From assembly GCA_030146225.1 (NCBI GenBank), contig JASLCA010000288.1:1-13199 (forward strand): a stretch of 13,199 bases of DNA, given 5' to 3'. This document shows, in pieces, positions 1-7,431 of the stretch. A program made the position numbers and the translations under genes. Under the pieces are notes generated by a model. That model saw nothing but the letters and a program-made list of their open reading frames with translations, had not been told where the DNA came from and did no database searches. The stretch is from Sphingobacterium sp. (GTDB lineage: Bacteria; Bacteroidota; Bacteroidia; Sphingobacteriales; Sphingobacteriaceae). Every line of letters begins with the position of its first letter. Positions within the stretch are counted from its first letter, which is position 1.

Positions 1-52
1 GACAGTCAACAGTTTTCAAGACTGCCGCATTCGACCACTCTGCCAGCTCTCC
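1..52 (-). tRNA. tRNA-Ser (anticodon UGA), 5' part, cut by window edge
   Basis: Read on the minus strand from position 52, the sequence begins with a tRNA-Ser-like acceptor strand and D-arm (GGAGAGCTGGCAGAGTGG). It continues into an anticodon arm whose five-pair stem encloses the loop CTTGAAA. The anticodon is TGA at positions 18-16, which reads UCA and other UCN serine codons. The variable arm, T-arm and 3' end lie beyond the left edge, so the gene is incomplete here because of the window and not because it is broken. A promoter box ends four bases before the tRNA 5' end. Confidence 0.92.
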
Positions 53-56
53 GCGA

Positions 57-86
57 CAAAAGTACAAATTTTCTCTATCGTTCAAA
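57..86 (-). promoter_or_regulatory. Bacteroidota-type promoter of tRNA-Ser
   Basis: On the minus strand TACTTTTG (64 to 57) matches the Bacteroidota -7 element TAnnTTTG exactly. TTTG (86 to 83) lies 18 bases upstream, in the place of the -33 element. The -7 box ends four bases before the first base of the tRNA, so transcription should start at or just beside the mature 5' end. This is the best-formed promoter in the window. Confidence 0.75.
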
Positions 87-143
87 ATTTTATTTCATCT
101 TTTTTCAAAGAATAATCCACTTTAAGCAATAGCTGACTGATTT

Positions 144-668
144 TTAAGCCAATACAAACTGCAATTCTGCATCAAATCTCACCTCGCTACTCACCATAAC
201 ACCACCTGCCTCTAATGCTGTATTCCAAGTCAAGCCAAAATCTTCTCTTTTTATTTTACCTGTCACACTAAACCCTATCTTTTTATTGCCCCATGGATCT
301 ATACCCGACCCACCATGGTATACTTCCAAGCGAATAGGTCTATGCTGCCCTTTAATGCTTAAATCACCATCAATTGCATAGCGCTGCTTGCCCAAGTCTT
401 CGATCTCGCGGGATGAAAAAGTAATCTTTGGATAGCTGGCACTATTAAAAAAATCCTCACTCTTTAAGTGTTGATCCCGTGGCTCATTCTTAGTAGTAAT
501 TGAATCTACGGCTATCGAAACATTAATCTTAATACTAGCTAAATCCTTAGGGTCTCCTGTCACCTCTACATCAAAGTCTTCAAAAAGTCCCTTTACATTT
601 GAAATCATCATGTGCTTAACACGAAATTCAAGCACACTATGCCCTTTGTCTAAACTCCATTTTTCCAT
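144..668 (-). CDS. YceI family protein
   Basis: The 174-aa product is almost entirely one YceI-like domain, an eight-stranded lipocalin-like barrel that in known members binds polyisoprenoid or other long-chain lipids. Visible hallmarks are the opening strand with HSVLEFRVKH (residues 10-19) followed by VKGLFEDFDV, the central DQHLKSEDFFNSASYPKITF stretch, and the closing GVMVSSEVRFDAELQF strand. There is no signal peptide: the protein starts MEKWSLDKGH, so it is probably cytosolic, unlike the periplasmic E. coli YceI. It lies 101 bases after the kinase gene with no clear terminator or TAnnTTTG box between, so it could be read through from the kdp locus or have an unrecognised promoter. A role in K+ homeostasis is not supported. 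The exact ligand cannot be told. Confidence 0.9.
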   Translation of the reverse strand: MEKWSLDKGHSVLEFRVKHMMISNVKGLFEDFDVEVTGDPKDLASIKINVSIAVDSITTKNEPRDQHLKSEDFFNSASYPKITFSSREIEDLGKQRYAIDGDLSIKGQHRPIRLEVYHGGSGIDPWGNKKIGFSVTGKIKREDFGLTWNTALEAGGVMVSSEVRFDAELQFVLA

Positions 669-769
669 TGTAATTTTTCTATTTTGTGTTAACTATTAAA
701 ACATCTTAATTTAAAGAATGTTCTACACAAATTTTACTTTTTAGGTTGATTTAAAGTAAAATTCTTAAG

Positions 770-2494
770 CTATACTGGAAATGAAAAATAAAACAGGCTT
801 CCCATGCCTAAAGCCGACTCCACCCCTATTTCTCCACCTTGACTTTCAATAAAATCCTTGGAAATAGCCAGCCCCAACCCTGTCCCGACCTTACTACTGC
901 CAGGCACTTGAAAATAACGTTCAAAAATACGCTCCTGGTACCTTTTATCAATCCCGGATCCACTATCACGGACTGAAAACAACAAGCGATTTTCTACGCA
1001 CTGCAAGGAAACGACAATCTCAGTATGTAAGGGCGAATAGCGAATCGCATTGGTAATAAAGTTGGTCAATACCCAGGCGGTCTTCTCTGCGTCCACGGGT
1101 ATAAAGGGTAAGTCGGCGGCAATCTCCTCACGCAGGCTAAGCTGCTTCTGTAAGCGGCTTGTCTTGGTGGCATCCAAGGCATAGTGCAGAATCTCCAAAG
1201 GGTTGTTAGGATGTATATTCAATTGTATATTGCCAGTTTCCACCTGCGCCATATTGAGCAGTTCACTAGTAATCTTTAACAAACGCTCGCTATCCTCCTT
1301 AATACTTTGCAGCAAGTCCTGCTGCTCGGTATTTAAAGCCCCAGTATTCTTATGCGCAAGGATATCTAAGCTCATTTTTATCGCAGCAATAGGCGTTTTA
1401 AGCTCATGAGACACTGTAGAAATAAAGTTTGTCTTAGCAAACTCCAACTCCTTAAAGCTGGTCACATTTCGCAATAAGACAAAGTAGCCAATGGGCTGGG
1501 CATCCTGCTCTCCAGTTGGCACAATGCTGATATCTACGATCTCCTTTTCAAAATAGCTTTCCTTGCCATTTGCAAATATCTTAATGGGCATTTTAGCTTT
1601 AGCACTGCGTCCATCCTCCTTAATTGTATGCAGCAACTCATAGAGCAAGTCATTCTCTTGTACGACATCAGCTACCTTATGCCCGATAAGTTGGGATTCT
1701 TGCATCCCCACCACCTTTAAGAGTTCCTCATTCACAAAGAGAAACTTTCCATTTTCATCTATCCCCAAGACAGGGTCATGTTGATTATTTACCAAGGTTT
1801 CCAATCGTTTATTTTCTTTAAGAATTTTATCCAGCTTACTATTGGCATATTCTTCTAACTTCTCCGCCATGGTATTAAAAGAATTGCCCAGTTCAGCAAA
1901 CTCACTTCGACCATCTAAGTTTACGCGTTGATGGTAATTATGCGCAGCAATCTCCTGAATACTCAGCGTTAACTGCCGAATGGGATTGGCTATACTTCCA
2001 GGCATATTCAGCAACAAAGTAAAGGCAATAATCAGGCAGAGCGCAGCCGTAATGGATATCCAGACAATTGCAGTTTCAGCATTTTGTTCAGCTAACTGAC
2101 TCTTGCGGGCGATGGCATCCATATTTAAGCGCATTAACTCCGACAGATCCTTGCGCAAGAGCCGCTTGGTATTATCCAGCTCAGGCTCCTTTAAATAGCT
2201 TTGATAATGCTGCTCAATCATCTCCGTAATGCGCGATTCGCCTGGCTCTGTCATATTCATTTTCTGTTCCGACAAGTTGGCCATAAAGACCGCCGCGGCA
2301 GTACCTGCAGTAGTCCCCTCATCCAAGGCCACCATCATATTGCGTGCATAGAGCAAGGTATTATAATTGGCTTTTAAGATATTCGAGGTGTCTTTTTTAA
2401 GCCCATTCACATAAATGGAACTGACCGCAGCCAACAACAGAATCATGCCGAAAAGCAACCCAATGCCTATAATAAGTTTTGTCTTTACTCTCAT
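770..2494 (-). CDS. Membrane sensor histidine kinase (HAMP-PAS-HisKA-HATPase) of the kdp locus
   Basis: The 574-aa protein has a transmembrane helix at about 7-29, a periplasmic segment of about 110 residues, and a second helix at about 142-163. A HAMP linker (about 165-217), a short coiled stretch, a PAS domain (about 230-345), HisKA and HATPase_c follow. The phospho-acceptor is His363 in FISTVSHELKTP. The ATP-binding boxes are complete: N box NFITNAIRYSP (478-488), G1 DSGSGID (510-516), F box RIFERYFQ and G2 GTGLGL (537-542). Its ATG overlaps the TGA of the KdpD-like gene by four bases (ATGA), which implies translational coupling and a shared job. The likely role is to autophosphorylate in response to K+ limitation or osmotic stress, using KdpD-N as a partner, and to phosphorylate the NtrC-type regulator encoded upstream. 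That pairing is inferred from gene order. It is not the KdpD C-terminus: it has two helices, HAMP and PAS instead of the four-helix DUF4118 and GAF region. Confidence 0.93.
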   Translation of the reverse strand: MRVKTKLIIGIGLLFGMILLLAAVSSIYVNGLKKDTSNILKANYNTLLYARNMMVALDEGTTAGTAAAVFMANLSEQKMNMTEPGESRITEMIEQHYQSYLKEPELDNTKRLLRKDLSELMRLNMDAIARKSQLAEQNAETAIVWISITAALCLIIAFTLLLNMPGSIANPIRQLTLSIQEIAAHNYHQRVNLDGRSEFAELGNSFNTMAEKLEEYANSKLDKILKENKRLETLVNNQHDPVLGIDENGKFLFVNEELLKVVGMQESQLIGHKVADVVQENDLLYELLHTIKEDGRSAKAKMPIKIFANGKESYFEKEIVDISIVPTGEQDAQPIGYFVLLRNVTSFKELEFAKTNFISTVSHELKTPIAAIKMSLDILAHKNTGALNTEQQDLLQSIKEDSERLLKITSELLNMAQVETGNIQLNIHPNNPLEILHYALDATKTSRLQKQLSLREEIAADLPFIPVDAEKTAWVLTNFITNAIRYSPLHTEIVVSLQCVENRLLFSVRDSGSGIDKRYQERIFERYFQVPGSSKVGTGLGLAISKDFIESQGGEIGVESALGMGSLFYFSFPV

Positions 2495-3609
2495 GATAAA
2501 AGGATTATATCCGTTTCTTTTTCTTTTAATTTTCGCAACAGCGCAGGCAGCAGAAATGATCTTCTAAAAACAGCAAAGCGATTTAGGCTAGGCTTCCCAA
2601 GACATAAGGTGGTTATCTCCATGCGGAGCACCTGATCTGCAATAGCTGAGGTAATATCATTATGCTTAACCTGCAATACCTGTCCCCCCAATTCTGTAGC
2701 TAATTTAAAGTTATTGATCAGCATTCGTTGCTTATCCAATGCAATTTTATCACTACTTTCTTTTCGGGCCTGCACATAGAGCACATACCATTCGGCACTG
2801 TAAAAGCCCGCCATACGGGCCGTCTTTCGGATAATAGACTTGGCCAACTTGGCATTGCTACTGATACAGACCATAAAGCGTTCATGCCGTAAAATTCCCG
2901 TCACCTCCTTGTCTACCTTACGCACCACATGTCCAGCAACCTCCTTCAATGCCAATTCTCGCAATTGCAAGATATGATCCCGTTGAAAGAAGTTGTTTAA
3001 GGCCGCCTGTATCTTCTCCGCCTTATAGATCTTGCCCGCTTTCAAACGATCAATAAGCTCATCAGCGCCTAAGTCAATATTCACGATTTCATCCGCCATC
3101 AGTAATACCCGATCCGGCACCCGCTCCCGCACTTCCACAGCCGTAATCTTACGCACATCTTCATTTAAGCTTTCAATATGCTGTATATTAACCGCGCTAA
3201 TAACATTAATGCCAGCTTCCAAAAGCTCTACTACATCCTGCCACCGCTTTTCATTTTTGCTCCCTTCAATATTGCTATGCGCCAGCTCATCCACGATAAC
3301 CACCTTGGGCCGTAGATTGAGCACAGCTTGCACATCGAGCTCCTCTAGCGCCTTGCCCTTGTAGAAGATCTTTCTACGCGGGATAATGGGTAGTCCCAGC
3401 AGCATATCCTCAGTCTCTTGGCGGCCATGTGTCTCCACATAAGCCACCTTCACATCGATTCCATTACGGAGCAAGCTATGCGCCTCCAAAAGCATCCTAT
3501 AAGTTTTGCCTACCCCAGCACTCATGCCGATATACAGCTTGAACTTACCCATACGAGACCGTTGGATAATGTCTAAAAAATGTTCAGCTGATTTCCGTTC
3601 TGGATCCAT
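2491..3609 (-). CDS. kdpD: KdpD N-terminal sensor protein (KdpD + Usp domains, no kinase)
   Basis: The 372-aa soluble protein matches only the cytosolic N-terminal part of the K+ sensor KdpD (about 890 aa in E. coli). The KdpD domain (about 20-235) has Walker A GMSAGVGKT (28-36), the AYVETHGR segment (56-63), Walker B-like VVIVDELAHSN (103-113) and the NIQHIESLND-type stretch after 140. A universal-stress-protein domain (about 241-372) follows, the region that binds c-di-AMP in some bacteria. There are no membrane helices, HisKA or HATPase; the kinase is the next gene, joined by an ATGA overlap. The start is supported by a GAGG Shine-Dalgarno-like sequence about seven bases upstream. It lies 20 bases after the porin gene. 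Such stand-alone KdpD domains are known in other phyla. The expected role is to sense ATP, K+ or nucleotide signals and tune the partner kinase; that function is inferred. Confidence 0.93.
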   Translation of the reverse strand: MDPERKSAEHFLDIIQRSRMGKFKLYIGMSAGVGKTYRMLLEAHSLLRNGIDVKVAYVETHGRQETEDMLLGLPIIPRRKIFYKGKALEELDVQAVLNLRPKVVIVDELAHSNIEGSKNEKRWQDVVELLEAGINVISAVNIQHIESLNEDVRKITAVEVRERVPDRVLLMADEIVNIDLGADELIDRLKAGKIYKAEKIQAALNNFFQRDHILQLRELALKEVAGHVVRKVDKEVTGILRHERFMVCISSNAKLAKSIIRKTARMAGFYSAEWYVLYVQARKESSDKIALDKQRMLINNFKLATELGGQVLQVKHNDITSAIADQVLRMEITTLCLGKPSLNRFAVFRRSFLLPALLRKLKEKETDIILLS

Positions 3610-3629
3610 TATACCTCGCCTTTAATTGT

Positions 3630-4691
3630 TTAAAAACTTGCTGTTAGCGCCATGCTGAGTTGAGGTGCATCCTGCACTTGCCACTTCCTAAACTCAACCC
3701 GCCAGTTGACATTTGGCAAGATGCTGTAATCTGCATTTAGAGAATAAGCCCAAGTAGCAAACTTATCCCCTTCCTCCAGGGCAATTATCACATTATTCCT
3801 ATCCTCGTAGTACTCAGCGCGGCCGGTTAGGCCAAGCTTCTCCAAGGGTTGATAGCGCAGCACTACAATAGGACTATACCAGTAATTATATTTCTTACTG
3901 TCTTTCGCTTGCTGCTCCGCACCAATATCGAAGGCCGCAGTGGCTTGCCATTTCGGGCTCAGCTTTATCTGAGCATAGAAATTATGAAAATACCGCTGCT
4001 GGGCAAGGGAGTCCGGCTTATCATTTCCAATAAAGGAACTACTGTTTAAGGTTAGATTGGCTGTTGGCTTCCAAGTTAGTTGATGACCAAAAGCAGGTCT
4101 TGTATTTCCTTGATTTTGTTGAATATGCTGCCATCCATTAAGTAGCAACAAGCTCATATACCATTCCTGATTAGCAGTAGTATAGCCCAGCCTTGCACCC
4201 GTTTCAAAAAAGGGCGAGTTGTCTGCTAAAATACTGCGTGTTAAGGTAGCATTGTCCGCCCCTACAGCACTTTCAAAACCAATATGCGATGGCAATACGC
4301 CCACATCCAACCATAAGTCCGCCTTTTGCGTAAGCCGCAACCCTACATTTGCCTCGTAAAGATGACGCAATACAGAAGGCTCCGCCGCATAGTTTGCCTG
4401 CATATAGGACCCAAAGCCTAATCCAATATTTGCACGGAGCCTGTCAGCTTGGTAATTTGCCTTTAACAAGGCTAGATTTAAGGCAAGCTCATGCAGCCGA
4501 TTATGGCTGTATACATAGCTTGGCTTCGCATTGCCCCGCTCCCCAGAAAACTGCCCCGAATAGTAAAACTCCGCATAGCCGGAAAACGTAAAATTTGATT
4601 TTGAAGAGCTATCCACCTGTGCAGCTGCTTCTTCTTGAAGGCCTGCTCCCAATAAAAAGAGCCCCAACCAATTAGCATATCCTATTTTCAT
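3630..4691 (-). CDS. Outer-membrane beta-barrel porin within the kdp operon
   Basis: The 353-aa protein has a signal peptide of about 24 residues: a Lys near the start, a hydrophobic core LGLFLLGAGL and a probable cut after EAAA. Alternating aromatic/hydrophobic beta strands fill the rest (for example FTFSGYAEFYYSG, WYMSLLLLNGW, LGLTGRAEYYEDR). It ends with Phe after MALTASF, the usual terminal signal for outer-membrane barrel insertion. It resembles the Bacteroidota porin families often labelled OmpL-like/BBP2 porin. It sits eight bases after kdpC and 20 bases before the KdpD gene, so it should be co-transcribed with the K+ pump. The context suggests it helps K+ or a counter-ion cross the outer membrane when the pump is induced. 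The substrate is not visible in the sequence and that role is inference. Confidence 0.87.
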   Translation of the reverse strand: MKIGYANWLGLFLLGAGLQEEAAAQVDSSSKSNFTFSGYAEFYYSGQFSGERGNAKPSYVYSHNRLHELALNLALLKANYQADRLRANIGLGFGSYMQANYAAEPSVLRHLYEANVGLRLTQKADLWLDVGVLPSHIGFESAVGADNATLTRSILADNSPFFETGARLGYTTANQEWYMSLLLLNGWQHIQQNQGNTRPAFGHQLTWKPTANLTLNSSSFIGNDKPDSLAQQRYFHNFYAQIKLSPKWQATAAFDIGAEQQAKDSKKYNYWYSPIVVLRYQPLEKLGLTGRAEYYEDRNNVIIALEEGDKFATWAYSLNADYSILPNVNWRVEFRKWQVQDAPQLSMALTASF

Positions 4692-4699
4692 CCTGAAAT

Positions 4700-5266
4700 T
4701 TATTTATTAACCAACTTATCCAAGGCGCTATTAAGGAGCAAAACATTTACCTTTTCAGGGCCTAAAAAGCCCCATAAAGCAGATTGCGTCTGTGCATCAA
4801 CAAGCTGTTGCACCCGCTCCATAGCAAGCCCACGAGCTTGTGCAATCCGCGCTACCTGAACCCGAGCTGCCGAAACCGAAATATCGGGATCCAAGCCACT
4901 CGCACTTGCTGTAACGAGCTCAACTGGAATATCCTTACGGGCAACACTAGGGTTGTCTTGCATAAACTTTTCAATGCGTTGGGCAACCTCCTCCAAATAG
5001 GCTGGGTTTGAAGGCCCTTTATTACTTCCCCCAGAACCCGCCGCATTATAAGCGACCGCTGATGGCCTTGACCAGAAATACTGCGGCTCGGAAAATGCCT
5101 GTCCAATATGCAGGTATTGCGTGCCGCCATTATGCGTAATAATCTTGCCCTTACCGCCATTTGGCGCGAGTTGAGCAAGCCCCCAGACAAACATGGGATA
5201 CATAACCCCAAAGAAGAACAGGGTAACAAGAGTGAGCTTAATAGCTGAAAAAAAATGAGTTTTCAT
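4700..5266 (-). CDS. kdpC: Potassium-transporting ATPase subunit KdpC
   Basis: At 188 aa it has the family length. It has one N-terminal transmembrane helix (about 10-31, including FFFGVMYPMFVWGL) and a soluble domain outside the membrane. Diagnostic stretches are GQAFSEPQYFWSRPSA (55-70), GSNKGPSNP (80-88), VTASASGLDPDIS (118-130) and the closing WGFLGPEKVNVLLLN. KdpC stabilises the KdpFABC complex and is thought to raise its ATP affinity. The gene follows kdpB after an unusually long 117-base spacer and precedes the porin by eight bases. No Shine-Dalgarno sequence is evident before the ATG, as is common in Bacteroidota. Confidence 0.97.
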   Translation of the reverse strand: MKTHFFSAIKLTLVTLFFFGVMYPMFVWGLAQLAPNGGKGKIITHNGGTQYLHIGQAFSEPQYFWSRPSAVAYNAAGSGGSNKGPSNPAYLEEVAQRIEKFMQDNPSVARKDIPVELVTASASGLDPDISVSAARVQVARIAQARGLAMERVQQLVDAQTQSALWGFLGPEKVNVLLLNSALDKLVNK

Positions 5267-5383
5267 GAGCGAATATTTTTAAAGAAAAGCACAGGAGCAC
5301 ATTATGAAGCATGATTTTCACAAGGTCTGCCCCTGGCTATTTCCACTTTCAAGAATTCAATTAGCATCCGAAGAATGCTTTAT

Positions 5384-7393
5384 TTACAAGAAATTAGACA
5401 ATAACATATCGATTAACTTAATCCCAATAAAGGGCACAACAAGCCCTCCCAAGCCGTAGATTAACAAGTTTCTACGTAGCAGCGCAGAAGCCCCAATAGG
5501 CTTATAAGGCACCCCCTTAAGCGCTAAAGGAATCAGCATAGGAATCAAAACGGCATTAAAGATAACCGCCGCAAGGATGGCACTTTCTGGAGAATGCAAG
5601 TGCATCACATTCAAGCCTTGCAAAGCTGGAATAGCCGTTATAAACAGGGCTGGGATAATGGCAAAATACTTCGCCAAATCATTTGCTATACTAAAGGTAG
5701 TCAAAGTACCACGCGTCATCAAAAGCTGCTTACCAATCTCTACAATCTCAATTAGCTTGGTCGGATCATTATCTAAATCCACCATATTACCAGCTTCCTT
5801 AGCCGCCTGGGTACCGCTATTCATCGCAACCCCTACGTCAGCCTGCGCTAAAGCTGGCGCATCATTAGTGCCATCTCCCATCATAGCGACCAGACGACCT
5901 GCGGCCTGCTCTTTGCGGATATACTCCATCTTATCCGCTGGCTTTGCCTCCGCAATATAATCGTCCACGCCAGCCTGTTTAGCGATAAAACCTGCTGTTA
6001 AAGGGTTATCCCCTGTTACCATCACTGTCTTAATCCCCATCTTGCGCAAGCGATCAAAACGTTCAGCTATTCCAGGTTTAATAATATCCTGCAATTCGAC
6101 CACCCCAAGGACCTGCTCATTTTGGGACAGCACTAAGGGCGTACCGCCATTCTCAGCAATGCTAACCACAACGGCTTCAACTTCTTGAGGGAATGGATTG
6201 CCGGCCTTTACAACCATATTTTTAATCGCATCAGTAGCCCCTTTGCGCACCCGAATATCTCCAAAGTCTACCCCTGAACATCTGGTTTCCGCCGTAAAGT
6301 TGATATACACAGGGTTGCTCAGGCTATACTGACTAGGGTCCGCAGCGGCCAATTCTAAAATAGACTTACCTTCAGGAGTTTCATCACTTAGGGAACTGAT
6401 CACAGCAGCCTTAACGAATGCCTCTTGCGTGACCCCAGGGGCAGGATAAAATCTAGTCGCCTTTCGATTTCCGATCGTAATCGTGCCGGTCTTATCCAAA
6501 AGCAATACATCTATATCACCTGCAGTTTCAACGGCACGTCCACTTTTGGTAATCACATTTGCCTGTAAGGCTCTATCCATGCCCGCAATGCCTATTGCCG
6601 AGAGCAATCCCCCTATGGTGGTTGGAATTAGACAGACAAAGAGGGATACAAAGGCGGCAATAGTGATGGGCGAGTTTGCATAGCGCGCAAAGGGATATAA
6701 GGTCACCGTCACAATAATAAAGACCAAGGTAAAGCCCGCCAACAGGATCGTCAAGGCAATCTCGTTTGGGGTTTTCTGACGACTTGCGCCCTCTACCAAT
6801 TGAATCATCTTGTCTAAGAAACTCTCTCCTGGCTCCGTAGTCACGCGCACCACAATACGGTCAGAAAGCACCTTGGTCCCGCCCGTAACCGAGGACTTAT
6901 CGCCCCCTGCTTCTCGAATTACCGGTGCTGACTCGCCTGTAATTGCGCTCTCATCTATTGTAGCCAAGCCCTCGATAATCTCCCCATCCGCAGGGATAAG
7001 ATCTCCGCTGGAACAGACAAAGACATCTCCTTTTTTCAATTGTGCGGAGGAAACCAAATTCCCGTTTTGAAGTCTAGCAGGGGTCTCTTCACGCGTCTTC
7101 CGCAGGCTATCCGCCTGCGCCTTGCCCCTAGCCTCGGCAATGCCTTCTGCAAAATTCGCAAACAATAAGGTTAAAAAAAGCAGGCTAAATATGCTGAGAT
7201 TATAACCTAAGCTTCCTTGATCTGTTGTTCCAAAGGCGATGCAAACACAGACCACTAACATAATAAGTGTTCCTATAGCCACTGTAAACATGACAGGGTT
7301 ACGGTATAATAGTTTTGGATTCAGCTTCACAAAGGATTGCAGCAAGGCTTCCCGCATCAACTCTTTTTGAAACAATGATTGATTCTTTTTCAT
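5384..7393 (-). CDS. kdpB: Potassium-transporting P-type ATPase subunit KdpB
   Basis: This 669-aa protein is the catalytic ATPase of KdpFABC and is full length (E. coli 682 aa). Landmarks in order: two membrane helices (about 34-55 and 64-83), the actuator-domain loop TGES (152-155), the membrane motif PTTIGGLLSAIGIAGMDR (257-274), the phosphorylation motif DKTGT with Asp300, the nucleotide-domain segment KGATDAI (384-390), VMVTGDNP (457-464) and the hinge GDGTND (506-511), then C-terminal helices. The Ser in TGES corresponds to the residue whose phosphorylation inhibits the E. coli enzyme at high K+, so this control could be conserved. It hydrolyses ATP to drive K+ taken in through KdpA. It starts 38 bases after kdpA, in the same operon, without a clear Shine-Dalgarno sequence. 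Confidence 0.98.
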   Translation of the reverse strand: MKKNQSLFQKELMREALLQSFVKLNPKLLYRNPVMFTVAIGTLIMLVVCVCIAFGTTDQGSLGYNLSIFSLLFLTLLFANFAEGIAEARGKAQADSLRKTREETPARLQNGNLVSSAQLKKGDVFVCSSGDLIPADGEIIEGLATIDESAITGESAPVIREAGGDKSSVTGGTKVLSDRIVVRVTTEPGESFLDKMIQLVEGASRQKTPNEIALTILLAGFTLVFIIVTVTLYPFARYANSPITIAAFVSLFVCLIPTTIGGLLSAIGIAGMDRALQANVITKSGRAVETAGDIDVLLLDKTGTITIGNRKATRFYPAPGVTQEAFVKAAVISSLSDETPEGKSILELAAADPSQYSLSNPVYINFTAETRCSGVDFGDIRVRKGATDAIKNMVVKAGNPFPQEVEAVVVSIAENGGTPLVLSQNEQVLGVVELQDIIKPGIAERFDRLRKMGIKTVMVTGDNPLTAGFIAKQAGVDDYIAEAKPADKMEYIRKEQAAGRLVAMMGDGTNDAPALAQADVGVAMNSGTQAAKEAGNMVDLDNDPTKLIEIVEIGKQLLMTRGTLTTFSIANDLAKYFAIIPALFITAIPALQGLNVMHLHSPESAILAAVIFNAVLIPMLIPLALKGVPYKPIGASALLRRNLLIYGLGGLVVPFIGIKLIDMLLSNFL

Positions 7394-7431
7394 TTTTATT
7401 GGTATTAATAAGAATAGCTAAACAGGGTCAA

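Noticed and set aside
1..52. tRNA-Ser as an integration site with a nearby mobile element
   Set aside because: No integrase, att-like repeat or phage gene is seen in the window; the tRNA is simply cut by the window edge.
87..119. Terminator after the YceI gene
   Set aside because: Only a five-pair A/T stem (TCTTT/AAAGA) is present with no following U-run on the minus strand.
683..731. Nested inverted repeats TTTGTGT/ACACAAA and AACAT/ATGTT between the kinase and YceI genes
   Set aside because: The two pairs do not share a centre, the loops are long and the region is very AT-rich, so neither a terminator nor an operator can be supported.
3032..3364. Plus-strand 110-codon frame opposite the KdpD gene, and similar plus-strand frames across the window
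   Set aside because: They lie inside well-supported minus-strand genes, are low-complexity (Ser/Thr-rich) and show no domain; they are shadows of the real frames.
5302..5367. 21-codon frame in the kdpB-kdpC gap, minus strand
   Set aside because: Its residues (MLIEFLKVEIARGRP...) show no membrane helix or motif, it does not fit the gene spacing as the 28-aa frame does, and frames this short are expected by chance.
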